64,000 nucleotides of DNA from Diplonema japonicum (taxonomy: Eukaryota > Euglenozoa > Diplonemea > Diplonemida > Diplonemidae), in the NCBI GenBank assembly GCA_964019335.1, contig OZ025699.1:248001-312000 (forward strand). The letters are read 5' to 3'. Shown piece by piece: positions 37,446-45,410 of the stretch. Numbering within the stretch: position 1 is the first letter of the stretch; each line of letters starts with the position of its first letter. The position numbers were made by a program, and so were the translations under genes. Under the pieces are notes generated by a model. The model did no database searches and was not told the origin of the DNA. It saw nothing but the letters and a program-made list of their open reading frames with translations.

Positions 37446-38164
37446 TTTTTTTTGGGGGGGGGAACAAGGAGACCCTTAGATTTTATAGGTTTATATGTTC
37501 TGACAGACTAGCTGATTTGGGGCATGCCGAGGCTGAGACAAGAGAATTGAATGAAGGCAGGCTAATTGCAATACGCACTCGAAGCGCTGCTGAAATCGTC
37601 CCCTCTTGCGGAGAACGAACTCGCTGATGGAGCTGCCAGAGATAGGCTGGCGAAGCAGCCTTGTAGAGTCAGCTACCGCTCTAGCAAAGCGACCATAAAG
37701 ACATGGCTGAAGGAAGCGACGCGCGCGAGGTACAACAACGATGCTCCTGGCCCCCCATCTGCTCAAGGGTGAACATGAGCCCAAAATAGACCCCCCCCCC
37801 CTTTTTCAAACTTTTTACCTCCCCCCCCACACACACGCAAAACGGGCCAAAGAACGCCTCCCAAGAGATAGCCACGGACGGTCGGGGGGGCGCAACTTGT
37901 GTAAAGTCTCGAGGGGTTCGCCCATGTAATCGGCTGTCCCACGAGACAGGGGGAACGGAGCGGAGGGATGTTCCAACCCTCTCGGTTCCTCCAGACAAAA
38001 GAACTGGAACCCCCCACCCCCAGTTGTTATTATTGCAAAAAAAAAAAAAAAGCGCTCCTGAAGAAGAGGAACAACAGATATGAAAAGAGGTGGGGGAAAA
38101 GTGGGAAGGGAGATTATCGGTGGCGGAATGTTAATGTGTTTATCGTGCCAAAGAAAACTGTAAG
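37446..38164. other. Intergenic region between UBL gene and tRNA-Gly
   Basis: 37500-37780 is complex sequence, AT-poor, with short open frames on both strands but no recognisable domain. C runs occur at 37791-37801 and 37821-37828. A GCAACTTGTGTAAAGTC-containing segment near 37890 and the rest are unassigned. Confidence 0.4.
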
Positions 38165-38235
38165 GCGTAAATGGTCTAGTGGTAGAATGGCTCCCTGCCA
38201 CGGAGTCGGCCCGGGTTCGATTCCCGGTTTACGCA
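38165..38235 (+). tRNA. tRNA-Gly (GCC)
   Basis: A 71-base cloverleaf: acceptor GCGTAAA pairs with TTTACGC, the anticodon loop CTGCCAC (38195-38201) carries GCC, and the T arm is CCGGGTTCGATTCCCGG with an intact B box. The A box TGGTCTAGTGGTAG is present. No intron. A Pol III terminator follows at once. It is the only confident host gene on the plus strand. Confidence 0.97.
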
Positions 38236-38237
38236 TC

Positions 38238-38245
38238 TTTTTTTT
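38238..38245 (+). terminator. Pol III terminator of tRNA-Gly
   Basis: A run of eight T starts two bases after the tRNA discriminator base. Confidence 0.85.
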
Positions 38246-38705
38246 GTATTGTGAATGAGGTGAGTTCCCTCATGCAGCAAGGAGGGTGCATAAATAAAGG
38301 GCAAAAAAGTGGAGAGGAGAGCGAAAAAAAAGGGGAAGAAGAATGAGTTTAGCTGCTGATAAACCGCTGGCGTGCGAGCAACTTCTTACTGCTTCCAAAA
38401 GGGAAAAGAGGAAAATTAATAAAAATGGCACTATTGACAACCGGTTCTCTTTAAGGTGCCAACGACGACTAGGTCTTTTAGTACCTTCCACCCTCAATGG
38501 GAATTCTGCCGGAAACATCGAGAGGAGGAAATAAATAAAAAAAGAAAAGTAGGAATAACTACAAACATGGTGTGCGAATTTGGATTTTCAATCTCGCAGC
38601 CACCAAACTGGTTTTCAATAATATTTTGAGGGTTCCATGGATGGTGGAAAACGAAAATTCAGGTTATAATTTGCTTACCTGTGTATGTAGCTTTTTTTCT
38701 CAATG

Positions 38706-38737
<32 letters not shown>

Positions 38738-38841
38738 GGAAAAGAAGACCAAACAAACTAAGGAGATGTGGAGGCCTTAATAGACCAACCCATCCATCCC
38801 CCCCAAAAAAAACAACAAATTTTATTTTCTCCTCTCCCCCT
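38246..38841. other. Intergenic region, no gene
   Basis: Moderately complex sequence with an A tract at 38706-38734. Short open frames (for example 38343-38534 on the plus strand) show no domain. Confidence 0.45.
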
Positions 38842-39606
38842 TCAGTACCAAGCCACGGAGAGCCCAATGAGGACCTGGGCTGCATAATAAGTACTGATGA
38901 CGGCAGCCCGACGTATCTTCTCAGAGCTGCTCGGGCTGCTCTGCGGGAGATGGTTGGCATCCTGCGGGGGTGATTCTTTTGGAGGGGACTTTGTGAACAT
39001 CAGGAAAGCACCCAAGAGAATGAGGTTATCAGAGAGCAAGAAGAGGAGTCCACCGACCGAGGCTGCTGCTGAGGAAGCTGAAGGAGATGCAAAGGTCCCA
39101 CATGCGAACCCGGCCATCGTGGGAACGAGCAGGAAGTACAAAAAGACAACTGGGAGGAACAATCGAACCTTCAACGGAACAGGTTCAAACCAATTACTGT
39201 ATTTTGCGATCATAAAGAAGATGAAGATCTGCACGAGGCAAAGCAGGGCAACCACCGGCACCCATGGACGTTGATAAGTACTCATTTTTTCAAACATAAT
39301 AATGTAAAGTACCTGTGCAGCCCCGAAGGCCAAGACTCCCACCGCCCCGCCTTTTGGTACGGCTAGTCCCAAATCCCCCACCAAACTGCACACCATCCCC
39401 CAGAAAAGGTATGTTCCAACTCCATCCGGGTCTACCAGGCCTCCATCCCTGCGCCCGACTTCTACACACCACACAACCAGAATCACCATCGGAAGGCATT
39501 TGAAGGAAGCCCTGAGCTTCCACTTATCACTCCACATAGGTGAATATACATAGTACACACACGCAATTGTAAATGGGATGAGAAGCCACCACCATGGGAC
39601 GGTCAT
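38842..39606 (-). CDS. TMEM86/YhhN family membrane protein (lysoplasmalogenase-like)
   Basis: A 254-residue polytopic protein starts at ATG 39606 behind an A tract. About eight hydrophobic segments are present. Family blocks are visible: KWKLRASFKCLPMVILV, LFWGMVCSLVGDLGLAV with the conserved S-L-x-G-D, LLFLLSDNLILLGAF with L-L-S-D, and VISTYYAAQVLIGLSV with T-Y-Y-x-A-Q. TMEM86 proteins hydrolyse the vinyl-ether bond of lysoplasmalogens in the ER membrane; both conserved acidic positions (Gly-Asp and Ser-Asp) are kept, so activity is plausible. A short Pro/Ser-rich loop lies before the last helix. The candidate trans-splice acceptor is at 39639. Confidence 0.88.
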   Translation of the reverse strand: MTVPWWWLLIPFTIACVYYVYSPMWSDKWKLRASFKCLPMVILVVWCVEVGRRDGGLVDPDGVGTYLFWGMVCSLVGDLGLAVPKGGAVGVLAFGAAQVLYIIMFEKMSTYQRPWVPVVALLCLVQIFIFFMIAKYSNWFEPVPLKVRLFLPVVFLYFLLVPTMAGFACGTFASPSASSAAASVGGLLFLLSDNLILLGAFLMFTKSPPKESPPQDANHLPQSSPSSSEKIRRAAVISTYYAAQVLIGLSVAWY

Positions 39607-39638
39607 TTTTTTTTTTTTCCTTTTTTCTTTTTGTTACT

Positions 39639-39640
39639 CT
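39639..39640 (-). promoter_or_regulatory. Candidate trans-splice acceptor AG, TMEM86-like gene
   Basis: On the minus strand GCAAACTTTTCCCCTCAG is a textbook pyrimidine-AG signal, 33 bases before the ATG; an A-rich leader follows. Confidence 0.45.
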
Positions 39641-39814
39641 GAGGGGAAAAGTTTGCAAGAGAAGAAAAAAAGAACTGAGGTTGGGAGAGAGTGTTTTTTT
39701 TTTTTTTTTTTTTTTTCCCTAACAATATTTGCCCTCAATTAAGGCGACACGGTCTGGCAGCCGGGTTGAGTCGAACGAGAATAGAAGGCATGGAACAAAA
39801 AGAAAAAAAGAAAA

Positions 39815-40072
39815 AAAAATGGGGCGTTGATTGCGACACTAAGTGGCGTTAAGTGTGCAACGAAGCACGAACATCTACTTGATTACAGGCGCACCTGCGG
39901 TGTGCAACTCAACCCTAGCCGGAGTGTCCCAGGTAACCAAGATTCTGCGCTAGAGCATCTGCAATGCGTTCTTCTACTTGGGCGCTACCGGTGATGACCG
40001 ACGAGGAGGTCAACAGCGAACAACACATCTGATGTACTTCTTATATTTCCATGTTATCCCCACCACCTTAAA
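39815..40072 (+). repeat. SINE-like repeat C copy
   Basis: Starts with the TGGGGCGTTGATTGCGACAC variant head, skips part of the middle, and runs to TTTCCATGTTATCCCCACCA. It shares ACCGGTGATGACCGACGAGG with the copies at 52.4 and 59.0 kb. Confidence 0.8.
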
Positions 40073-40116
40073 AATAGGGTGGGAAAAAATATGAGTCAGG
40101 TGAGACTCCCCATGGT

Positions 40117-40215
40117 TCTCATCCACTACACGGTTTCTCCTTCTTCGGTGGTCTCCCTCCCAGGCCGTTCTCGAAGTCCAGTGCCGGCTCCACCGTCGGC
40201 ACCACCCACTCCCGC
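40117..40215 (-). pseudogene. LINE family 2 fragment
   Basis: On the minus strand a short frame reads VEPALDFENGLGGRPPKKE, resembling VLDFENTLGVEPITGKK in the intact family 2 LINE. Only about 100 bases are recognisable. Confidence 0.45.
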
Positions 40216-40561
40216 GGGACCTTGGCCACCCCCCTTGCGATCTTGGTGTGTTTGGTACACTTCCTGTCTCCTTGCTTTGTACACGGTTTTTGCCCCGCGT
40301 CATACCTTCGTGCTCCAGCATCAAAAAAATAAAGGGGGGGGGAAAAGGCGTGAGGCCGTTTAATTTTAACGAACAGGTTCTTTTTTATTTTATTTTATTT
40401 TTTTCTTTTATTTCAACAATTTCCATTTTCTTTTTTTTTTTCCTTCCATTGTTGAGGTCTTTTTTTCTTGAGGGGTGAAAAAAAGTAAAAATAAAATAAA
40501 AATACCCAGAATCCACGTCCAAAAAAAAAAAAAAAAAAAAAAAAAGACGGGATGGGGTAGG

Positions 40562-40602
<41 letters not shown>

Positions 40603-40696
40603 AACGTAGGCAACAGTTCCCCTGTTTTTTATCAGGAAATAAAAAAGAAAAAAAAAATGAGTCAAAGCCTGAGAATGGACCTCTCAGATGACATGG
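40216..40696. other. Homopolymer-rich spacer
   Basis: A tracts at 40521-40545 and 40562-40601, with T-rich sequence at 40380-40440. No gene. Confidence 0.45.
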
Positions 40697-40732
40697 CAGA
40701 AAAAAAAAACTCAAAGTGCAGGACAAACCCCC

Positions 40733-41860
40733 TCATGGAGGGCCGCCCTTGGGTGGGTTGGGGGGGGGGGGTCTATTTATACTCCCCTTCTGGAGCATTG
40801 CTTTCGTTCCAATCGAGGCCTTGAGCGTCTTGCGGAGTCGCGTGATGCGGTCTCGCTTGTAAGCGGCTTTCAGTTCCATCAGCTTGTCGTGCGTGGAGTG
40901 GGTGGCGAAGATGGGCCTCCTGGCGAAACCCATAGTCGTTTTCCCACCTATTGCGATGAGGGACTTCACTCTCTTCTGTTCATCCGCCGGGAAGGGGCGT
41001 GGCTTCTTCCGTGCTCTGCATGCCTCGTTCAGCTTTCTTATCAGTGCTTTGATCTTGCGAGCCCTATCTTCCAGCAGACCTCCCAGTAACTTGCCTGTCG
41101 TCCATTCGAAGTCGATGGCCAATTCCACCGCTGACACTTCAGAGCTGGTGTCCTCCTTCACCCATCGTAGCTGTGACAACCACTGCAGCAGCGGGTTCAA
41201 GAATTCTGCGACGATTCCTCCCACTCCTTCGAGCTCCCCCGCCGTCGGCACGAGGCATCTCCTACCCTCCACATCGCGTACCCACGGCAGCGGCTGTGTG
41301 CTGGCGTTGTCTATTTGCATGAGCTCCACATCCCGTTTCCCGACCACCACAGCCATGTATCGCTGCAGCTTCTCCAGGTGTGCGAAGACATGCCCCCTCG
41401 GCAGTATCGCGTGCAGCTCTAGACATAGGGGCCATCCTGATCTGTTGCGCAACGGCTCCATTCCGTCTAGTGCCAGTTCCTCTTGTGCACAGGCGCACTC
41501 ATACAGCTGATGGCGGAGTAAGGTCACCGTGTCCGGGTGTGGTGACTTGCACAGGTCGCATCTGAATCCTTGCGTGTGCGATACCTCCGTCGTTGGTGCC
41601 TGGCCCATGTTCTCCTCGTCGTCACCGTTGTCGTCACCTTCAGGCGCCAGTGGGACGCTCTTTCGGTTCGCATTTGCGTGCGGGTTTAGGTAGGGAACCC
41701 CTCCTGCGATCACTCGTCTCAGGCTGTAGGACATGAGCGGGTCCTTGGCCGTCCTCCATAGTCGGTTCGTCTTGGGGTCCGCCCCCGGCTCTATCCCGCT
41801 TATCGTGCTCCTCTCGACCGCCAGCGTCCTACTTCGGGCCTTCCTCACCACCTCTAAAGA
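40733..41860 (-). CDS. LINE C-terminal domain (finger and conserved end), RT lost
   Basis: The frame reads ...RKARSRTLAVERSTISGIEPGADPKT (split here as RSTISGIEPGADPKT and neighbours), CDLCKSPHPDTVTLLRHQLYEC with the C-x2-C-x8-H-x4-C finger, WPLCLELHAILPRGH, and ends with FARRPIFATHSTHDKLMELK. Each block has a counterpart in the intact LINE protein at 24992-28138. The frame begins just after the deletion junction near 41885-41915, without a natural start. It is a remnant rather than a gene. Confidence 0.8.
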   Translation of the reverse strand, partial: SLEVVRKARSRTLAVERSTISGIEPGADPKTNRLWRTAKDPLMSYSLRRVIAGGVPYLNPHANANRKSVPLAPEGDDNGDDEENMGQAPTTEVSHTQGFRCDLCKSPHPDTVTLLRHQLYECACAQEELALDGMEPLRNRSGWPLCLELHAILPRGHVFAHLEKLQRYMAVVVGKRDVELMQIDNASTQPLPWVRDVEGRRCLVPTAGELEGVGGIVAEFLNPLLQWLSQLRWVKEDTSSEVSAVELAIDFEWTTGKLLGGLLEDRARKIKALIRKLNEACRARKKPRPFPADEQKRVKSLIAIGGKTTMGFARRPIFATHSTHDKLMELKAAYKRDRITRLRKTLKASIGTKAMLQKGSINRPPPPNPPKGGPP

Positions 41861-41917
41861 TGTGTCCGCGTTCGGCCCAAGATGTGTTGCAACCTAGTAG
41901 CTGCGCCCAACTCCATC

Positions 41918-42412
41918 CTATTCGGGGAAGCCATTGAGTGTCACCGACAAGCATCGGTGGTCCGACCCGGTGATCATATCGTTTACTCCGCAATGTTCGA
42001 GACCTTGGGCCGCGATGTTATTCAGCAGGACCCTGTCAATCCTCGTGCTGCAGTTGGTCCTAACGAACGTGTCCTCCGCCTGTACACCATCCCTTCTTGC
42101 ACAGAACGCAGCGGCGTCTACCCAGTCTGTCTGTATAGCTTTCCTTAACGTGGGGGATCGTACTTCGTCCGTGTTGAAATCGCCCACCACGGCCACAGGC
42201 ACGTCTCCCAGTTCGAACTTAAGACGGCAAAGGATGTAGTGGAGAAGCTCTTCACGGTATTTCGTCTTGGCTTGGTCCTGGCCCGAGTGGCAGTAGACGT
42301 TGATCAGGTGAAGCCACCGTTTGCTTCCATCGAGTGAGATCTTCACGTGTGACCACCTGTCCTTGTGCGGCCCATTCGTTTCACAGCGCACCGCCGTACG
42401 TGGTTTCTTCAC
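41918..42412 (-). pseudogene. LINE endonuclease domain, C-terminal part
   Basis: The frame contains HLINVYCHSGQDQAKTKYRE, VAVVGDFNTDEV (catalytic G-D-F-N), TRIDRVLLNN and DMITGSDHRCLSVTL (catalytic S-D-H). These are the late motifs of APE-type LINE endonucleases that nick the target. It shows that family 2 LINEs normally have an EN domain before RT. The first EN motifs are missing and the frame stops at 41918, before the deletion junction. Confidence 0.85.
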
Positions 42413-42496
42413 CAGGGTTCCTAGACGACCCCGTTTCGCTATCGTCAGAGATGTGACACCACTGGCGTATCGTCGAAAAGAAAAAAAAAAAAAAAA

Positions 42497-42540
42497 CTAG
42501 TTTGGGGCTTCATTTGTTTGTGCGCACGAGCGGAAAAAAA
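42497..42540. repeat. Repeat G copy downstream of the glycosidase gene
   Basis: CTAGTTTGGGGCTTCATTTG, then TTTGTGCGCACGAGCGG, is the reverse complement of the unit at 14700-14745. It lies about 20 bases beyond the stop codon at 42559. Confidence 0.55.
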
Positions 42541-42558
42541 AACGTTGTTGACCACCGC

Positions 42559-44757
42559 CTACTGACATGGCACTAAGGACACGTCAAGCGCGCGGGATGG
42601 GGGTTCAACGGAATAGTTGATCTTGCCTTGGACAACGGTGCCCGTGACAGTTGTGTTCAAAGGCCCGTGCAGTTTGAACGCAAGGTCCCAACTGCACGGC
42701 CACGCGGGAAGAAGCGTCAGCTTCTGCCCCGGGCTGTCATCACTCTGCAACACCATGTAAGAAAGCGCGTTATTCATCACCGAAAGATGGTCGGCACTTG
42801 GCGCGAAATCCTGCATGTTTGGCATAAAACCAGGGAATCTATACCCCGGAGCAGCACCTACCGAAGCTCGAGAAACCGCATATTCCTGAGCTTGCTGTGC
42901 CATTCCCAATAACGCTGCATCCATGATATTCTGGTTCCACCCGTAATCGGTGGTGAACCGTTTTGTATTAAAAGCTTCGACTGCGACGGAAGCGTTCCCG
43001 TTACCCTTCCCGGCGGTGTAGAGCCGGTACGGGTGAACGGCGTAAAGCTCAGCGTTTTCCACGTTTCCGGTGGTGTTGGGACAGATTTGACAAGGTTGGA
43101 GCTTCCCACTGCCAGTAGGGACCTCCGGGAGGATCTGTTTCAAGTCAGCCCAGTTTTTCCGATTTTCATCGCTTCCCCACGCAGTACCCAACATCTTCTC
43201 CACAACAGACCTCAACCCCGCCACTGTAGGCATATCGTTTGTAACACAATTTTCAGGGTCGGGAGGATACCCTGGGCACTCCCATGTCTCCAATGCCTGT
43301 GAAGGGTATAGTACCATTCTCCCATTAGAGTCCCGTAGTGTTCGAAACTGTCTGTAAAAGTCCAACACCTCGGAAGCGATCTCTAGGTATTTGTCGTCGT
43401 TTGTGTAGTAATAGTAGTCAATGGTGAACAATGAGAGGTCCAGAGATCCTTGGAAGTTGTAGTGGTTCCACCGGTCTTCCATGTACCAGTATGGTGGGTT
43501 GGACAATTTACCAGCACGGTCACACCCGTATGCTCTCGCGTGCGTTGTTCCGTACAGTGCATCTGTGAACTCGTACCAGAACACCCCTGTGATGTTGTAG
43601 TAGTGTTGTGTTGTGGCGCGAACCTGCGGCATCGTTGCGAGAAACGAGTCCAGCACCGTTTTGAACATTTCGAAGTCGCCCGCGGGCAGCATGTTGTAAT
43701 ATGGCATTCTTAAGTTCTGCCACCAGTTTCTGCCGCCCCAAATCCGGTAGTCTGTTTGAGGGGGTTTTAACGCGGTGTAGATCATCCCGTTGAACTTGAT
43801 GGGAACCGGCGCACGAGCCTGACACCCTTGGAGGTATCTATGCAGAATATACTGCCTCGAAACGTTGAAATCAGATGTTTCAAGGTGTGATCGCGACCAG
43901 AACCCCTTCCACCAGCCGTCGTGCAAAGATTTGACAGGAGTTTGAACCAGGTTTTCGATCTCATCTGTCCATGCTTGGACGGACGTTGTGACAGAGGTCA
44001 GAACGGTGATTCGAACCAAGGATCCGTCGGTGGTCACGAGCCCACCAGACGTCCTATTCGACAAATGATTCGGAATAGAGTTGAAAGCGTCTTCTCCTAG
44101 GTTCTGCCCATCAACCATGTTCCGGAAGTAATCCTGCCCGTGGAAGTTTGCCTCGTTTCGATGGTAGAACGCATCGCCGGATCGCGTTTGTATTTTCACA
44201 TCTTTCGAAATATCGTAAGTCAAACACTCAACCGGGCCTTTATACCCATCCACCTCCTCAGGACGTGCAAGTGTTATGTAATATCCAACGTTATAAGAAC
44301 GGACGGAAGAAGTGTGGTTCACCATAAAAGTGTTGCTGTGCGCGTCCACCCAAATCGAAACCGAAAGGTCTCCGATCGAGATTTGCACGGTTCCAGTGGA
44401 AATGTCCAAGGTTTGTTTGAACGTGCTTCCTTGCGGAGGTGATGGTGTGTAAGTTATGTCGACCGTTCCCAACTTGATTAGTTGCGAAGCTTCATTCCAT
44501 GCCTCTTGGGAAGACAGGAGAAGAGAGACCTTTGACACACCGTCCGTGTAAACATTCGCCCCCACCACACCATTCCCGATGGGCATTGTGTTCACCCATG
44601 TTGTGGGTGTGTCAGGAAGGAGATGGTCCCATTCAATGTTGTACTGTTTCACGCAGGACACAGGGTCTGTTGCCCAGGTGTCGCACAGAGCTGTGGTGTT
44701 GTCAACTCGGTACAAGATAAACAGCAAGAGAATCTTGAGAGGGGGTTTCATTTTCAT
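42559..44757 (-). CDS. Secreted DUF5703-type glycoside hydrolase (GH95-like)
   Basis: A 732-residue protein starts at ATG 44757 (MKMKPPLKILLLFILYRVDN, signal peptide). Unlike most neighbours it has no A tract before the start. The N-terminal beta domain carries the family hallmark YNIEWDHLL, VNTMPIGNGVVGANVY and LLLSSQEAWNEASQLIKLG. The (alpha/alpha)6 barrel follows with RQYILHRYLQGCQARAPVPI, KFNGMIYTA, YRIWGGRNWWQNLRMPYYNM and GDFEMFKTVLDSFLATMPQ. The C-terminal beta region closes the protein. Six-hairpin glycosidases of this type act on fucosyl or related polysaccharide side chains; the substrate is not decided. Several N-x-S/T sites suggest secretion. Family members are common in Bacteroidetes, so an old bacterial transfer is possible. 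Confidence 0.85.
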   Translation of the reverse strand: MKMKPPLKILLLFILYRVDNTTALCDTWATDPVSCVKQYNIEWDHLLPDTPTTWVNTMPIGNGVVGANVYTDGVSKVSLLLSSQEAWNEASQLIKLGTVDITYTPSPPQGSTFKQTLDISTGTVQISIGDLSVSIWVDAHSNTFMVNHTSSVRSYNVGYYITLARPEEVDGYKGPVECLTYDISKDVKIQTRSGDAFYHRNEANFHGQDYFRNMVDGQNLGEDAFNSIPNHLSNRTSGGLVTTDGSLVRITVLTSVTTSVQAWTDEIENLVQTPVKSLHDGWWKGFWSRSHLETSDFNVSRQYILHRYLQGCQARAPVPIKFNGMIYTALKPPQTDYRIWGGRNWWQNLRMPYYNMLPAGDFEMFKTVLDSFLATMPQVRATTQHYYNITGVFWYEFTDALYGTTHARAYGCDRAGKLSNPPYWYMEDRWNHYNFQGSLDLSLFTIDYYYYTNDDKYLEIASEVLDFYRQFRTLRDSNGRMVLYPSQALETWECPGYPPDPENCVTNDMPTVAGLRSVVEKMLGTAWGSDENRKNWADLKQILPEVPTGSGKLQPCQICPNTTGNVENAELYAVHPYRLYTAGKGNGNASVAVEAFNTKRFTTDYGWNQNIMDAALLGMAQQAQEYAVSRASVGAAPGYRFPGFMPNMQDFAPSADHLSVMNNALSYMVLQSDDSPGQKLTLLPAWPCSWDLAFKLHGPLNTTVTGTVVQGKINYSVEPPSRALDVSLVPCQ

Positions 44758-45410
44758 TTCTCGCCCTCAAAGCCACCTTATGTACTTTTTGCGGGAAAAG
44801 TAGGAACAAAAAAAAAATTTTTTTTTTTAAATAGAAAATGCATACTACAGAAGAAAAGCGAAAACAAAAATGAAAATATATCCCCCCCTCTTTTTTTTTC
44901 CCCCTTCATTCTTGCTTTTTTATTCACTTTCCTTTTTTTTTTATTGGGGATTTCACAAAGACATCTTTTAGGTTCATAAGAATTCTTTTTTTAATTTTTT
45001 TTTTTATTCTTCTTCTCAGGATTTTATATATACCACGGCAACGGGTTTGGTGGTGATGCCAGTTTTGTCTTCTTCTTCTTCTTTTTTTTTTTTTTTCCTC
45101 TTCTTCTTCTTTCTTTTCTTTTCTTTTCTTTTTTATAAAAAAGAAAATAAGATGAAAGAGCGTATGCTACAACTAATTGAATTATCTTCTGCTCTCTCTC
45201 ATCCTTCATGGTATTCATATTGTATTGAAAAAAGAAAAAAAAAAAGAAAAAAGAAAAAAGAAAAAAAAAAAAAAAAAAAAAAAAAAACATACATTGTAAA
45301 GTGGGTAGTGGGGTGGGGACAAAAGCAGACAAGGGGAGCAACAAAAAAAAAAAAAAAAAAAAAAAAAAGGATTCTACAAATAAAAAAAAAAAATAAATAA
45401 TTACCTCACG
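44758..45410. other. Homopolymer-rich intergenic region
   Basis: A/T tracts at 44812-44828, 45078-45098, 45236-45286 and 45341-45368. No gene; apparent ORFs are translations of these tracts. Confidence 0.5.

Larger units (their letters stand above)
40697..42412 (-). mobile_element. LINE family 2b copy with internal deletion of reverse transcriptase
   Basis: The minus strand carries the end of an APE-type endonuclease (42412-41918) and then, about 40 bases later, the C-terminal domain (41851-40733). About 2 kb holding the RT, present in the copy at 25-28 kb, is missing. The 3' UTR ends at an A tract on the plus strand near 40696. The tail is also found alone at 14223-14318. Confidence 0.8.

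Noticed and set aside
45236-45400. Poly-lysine frames next to the DOMON gene
   Set aside because: Pure A-tract translation.
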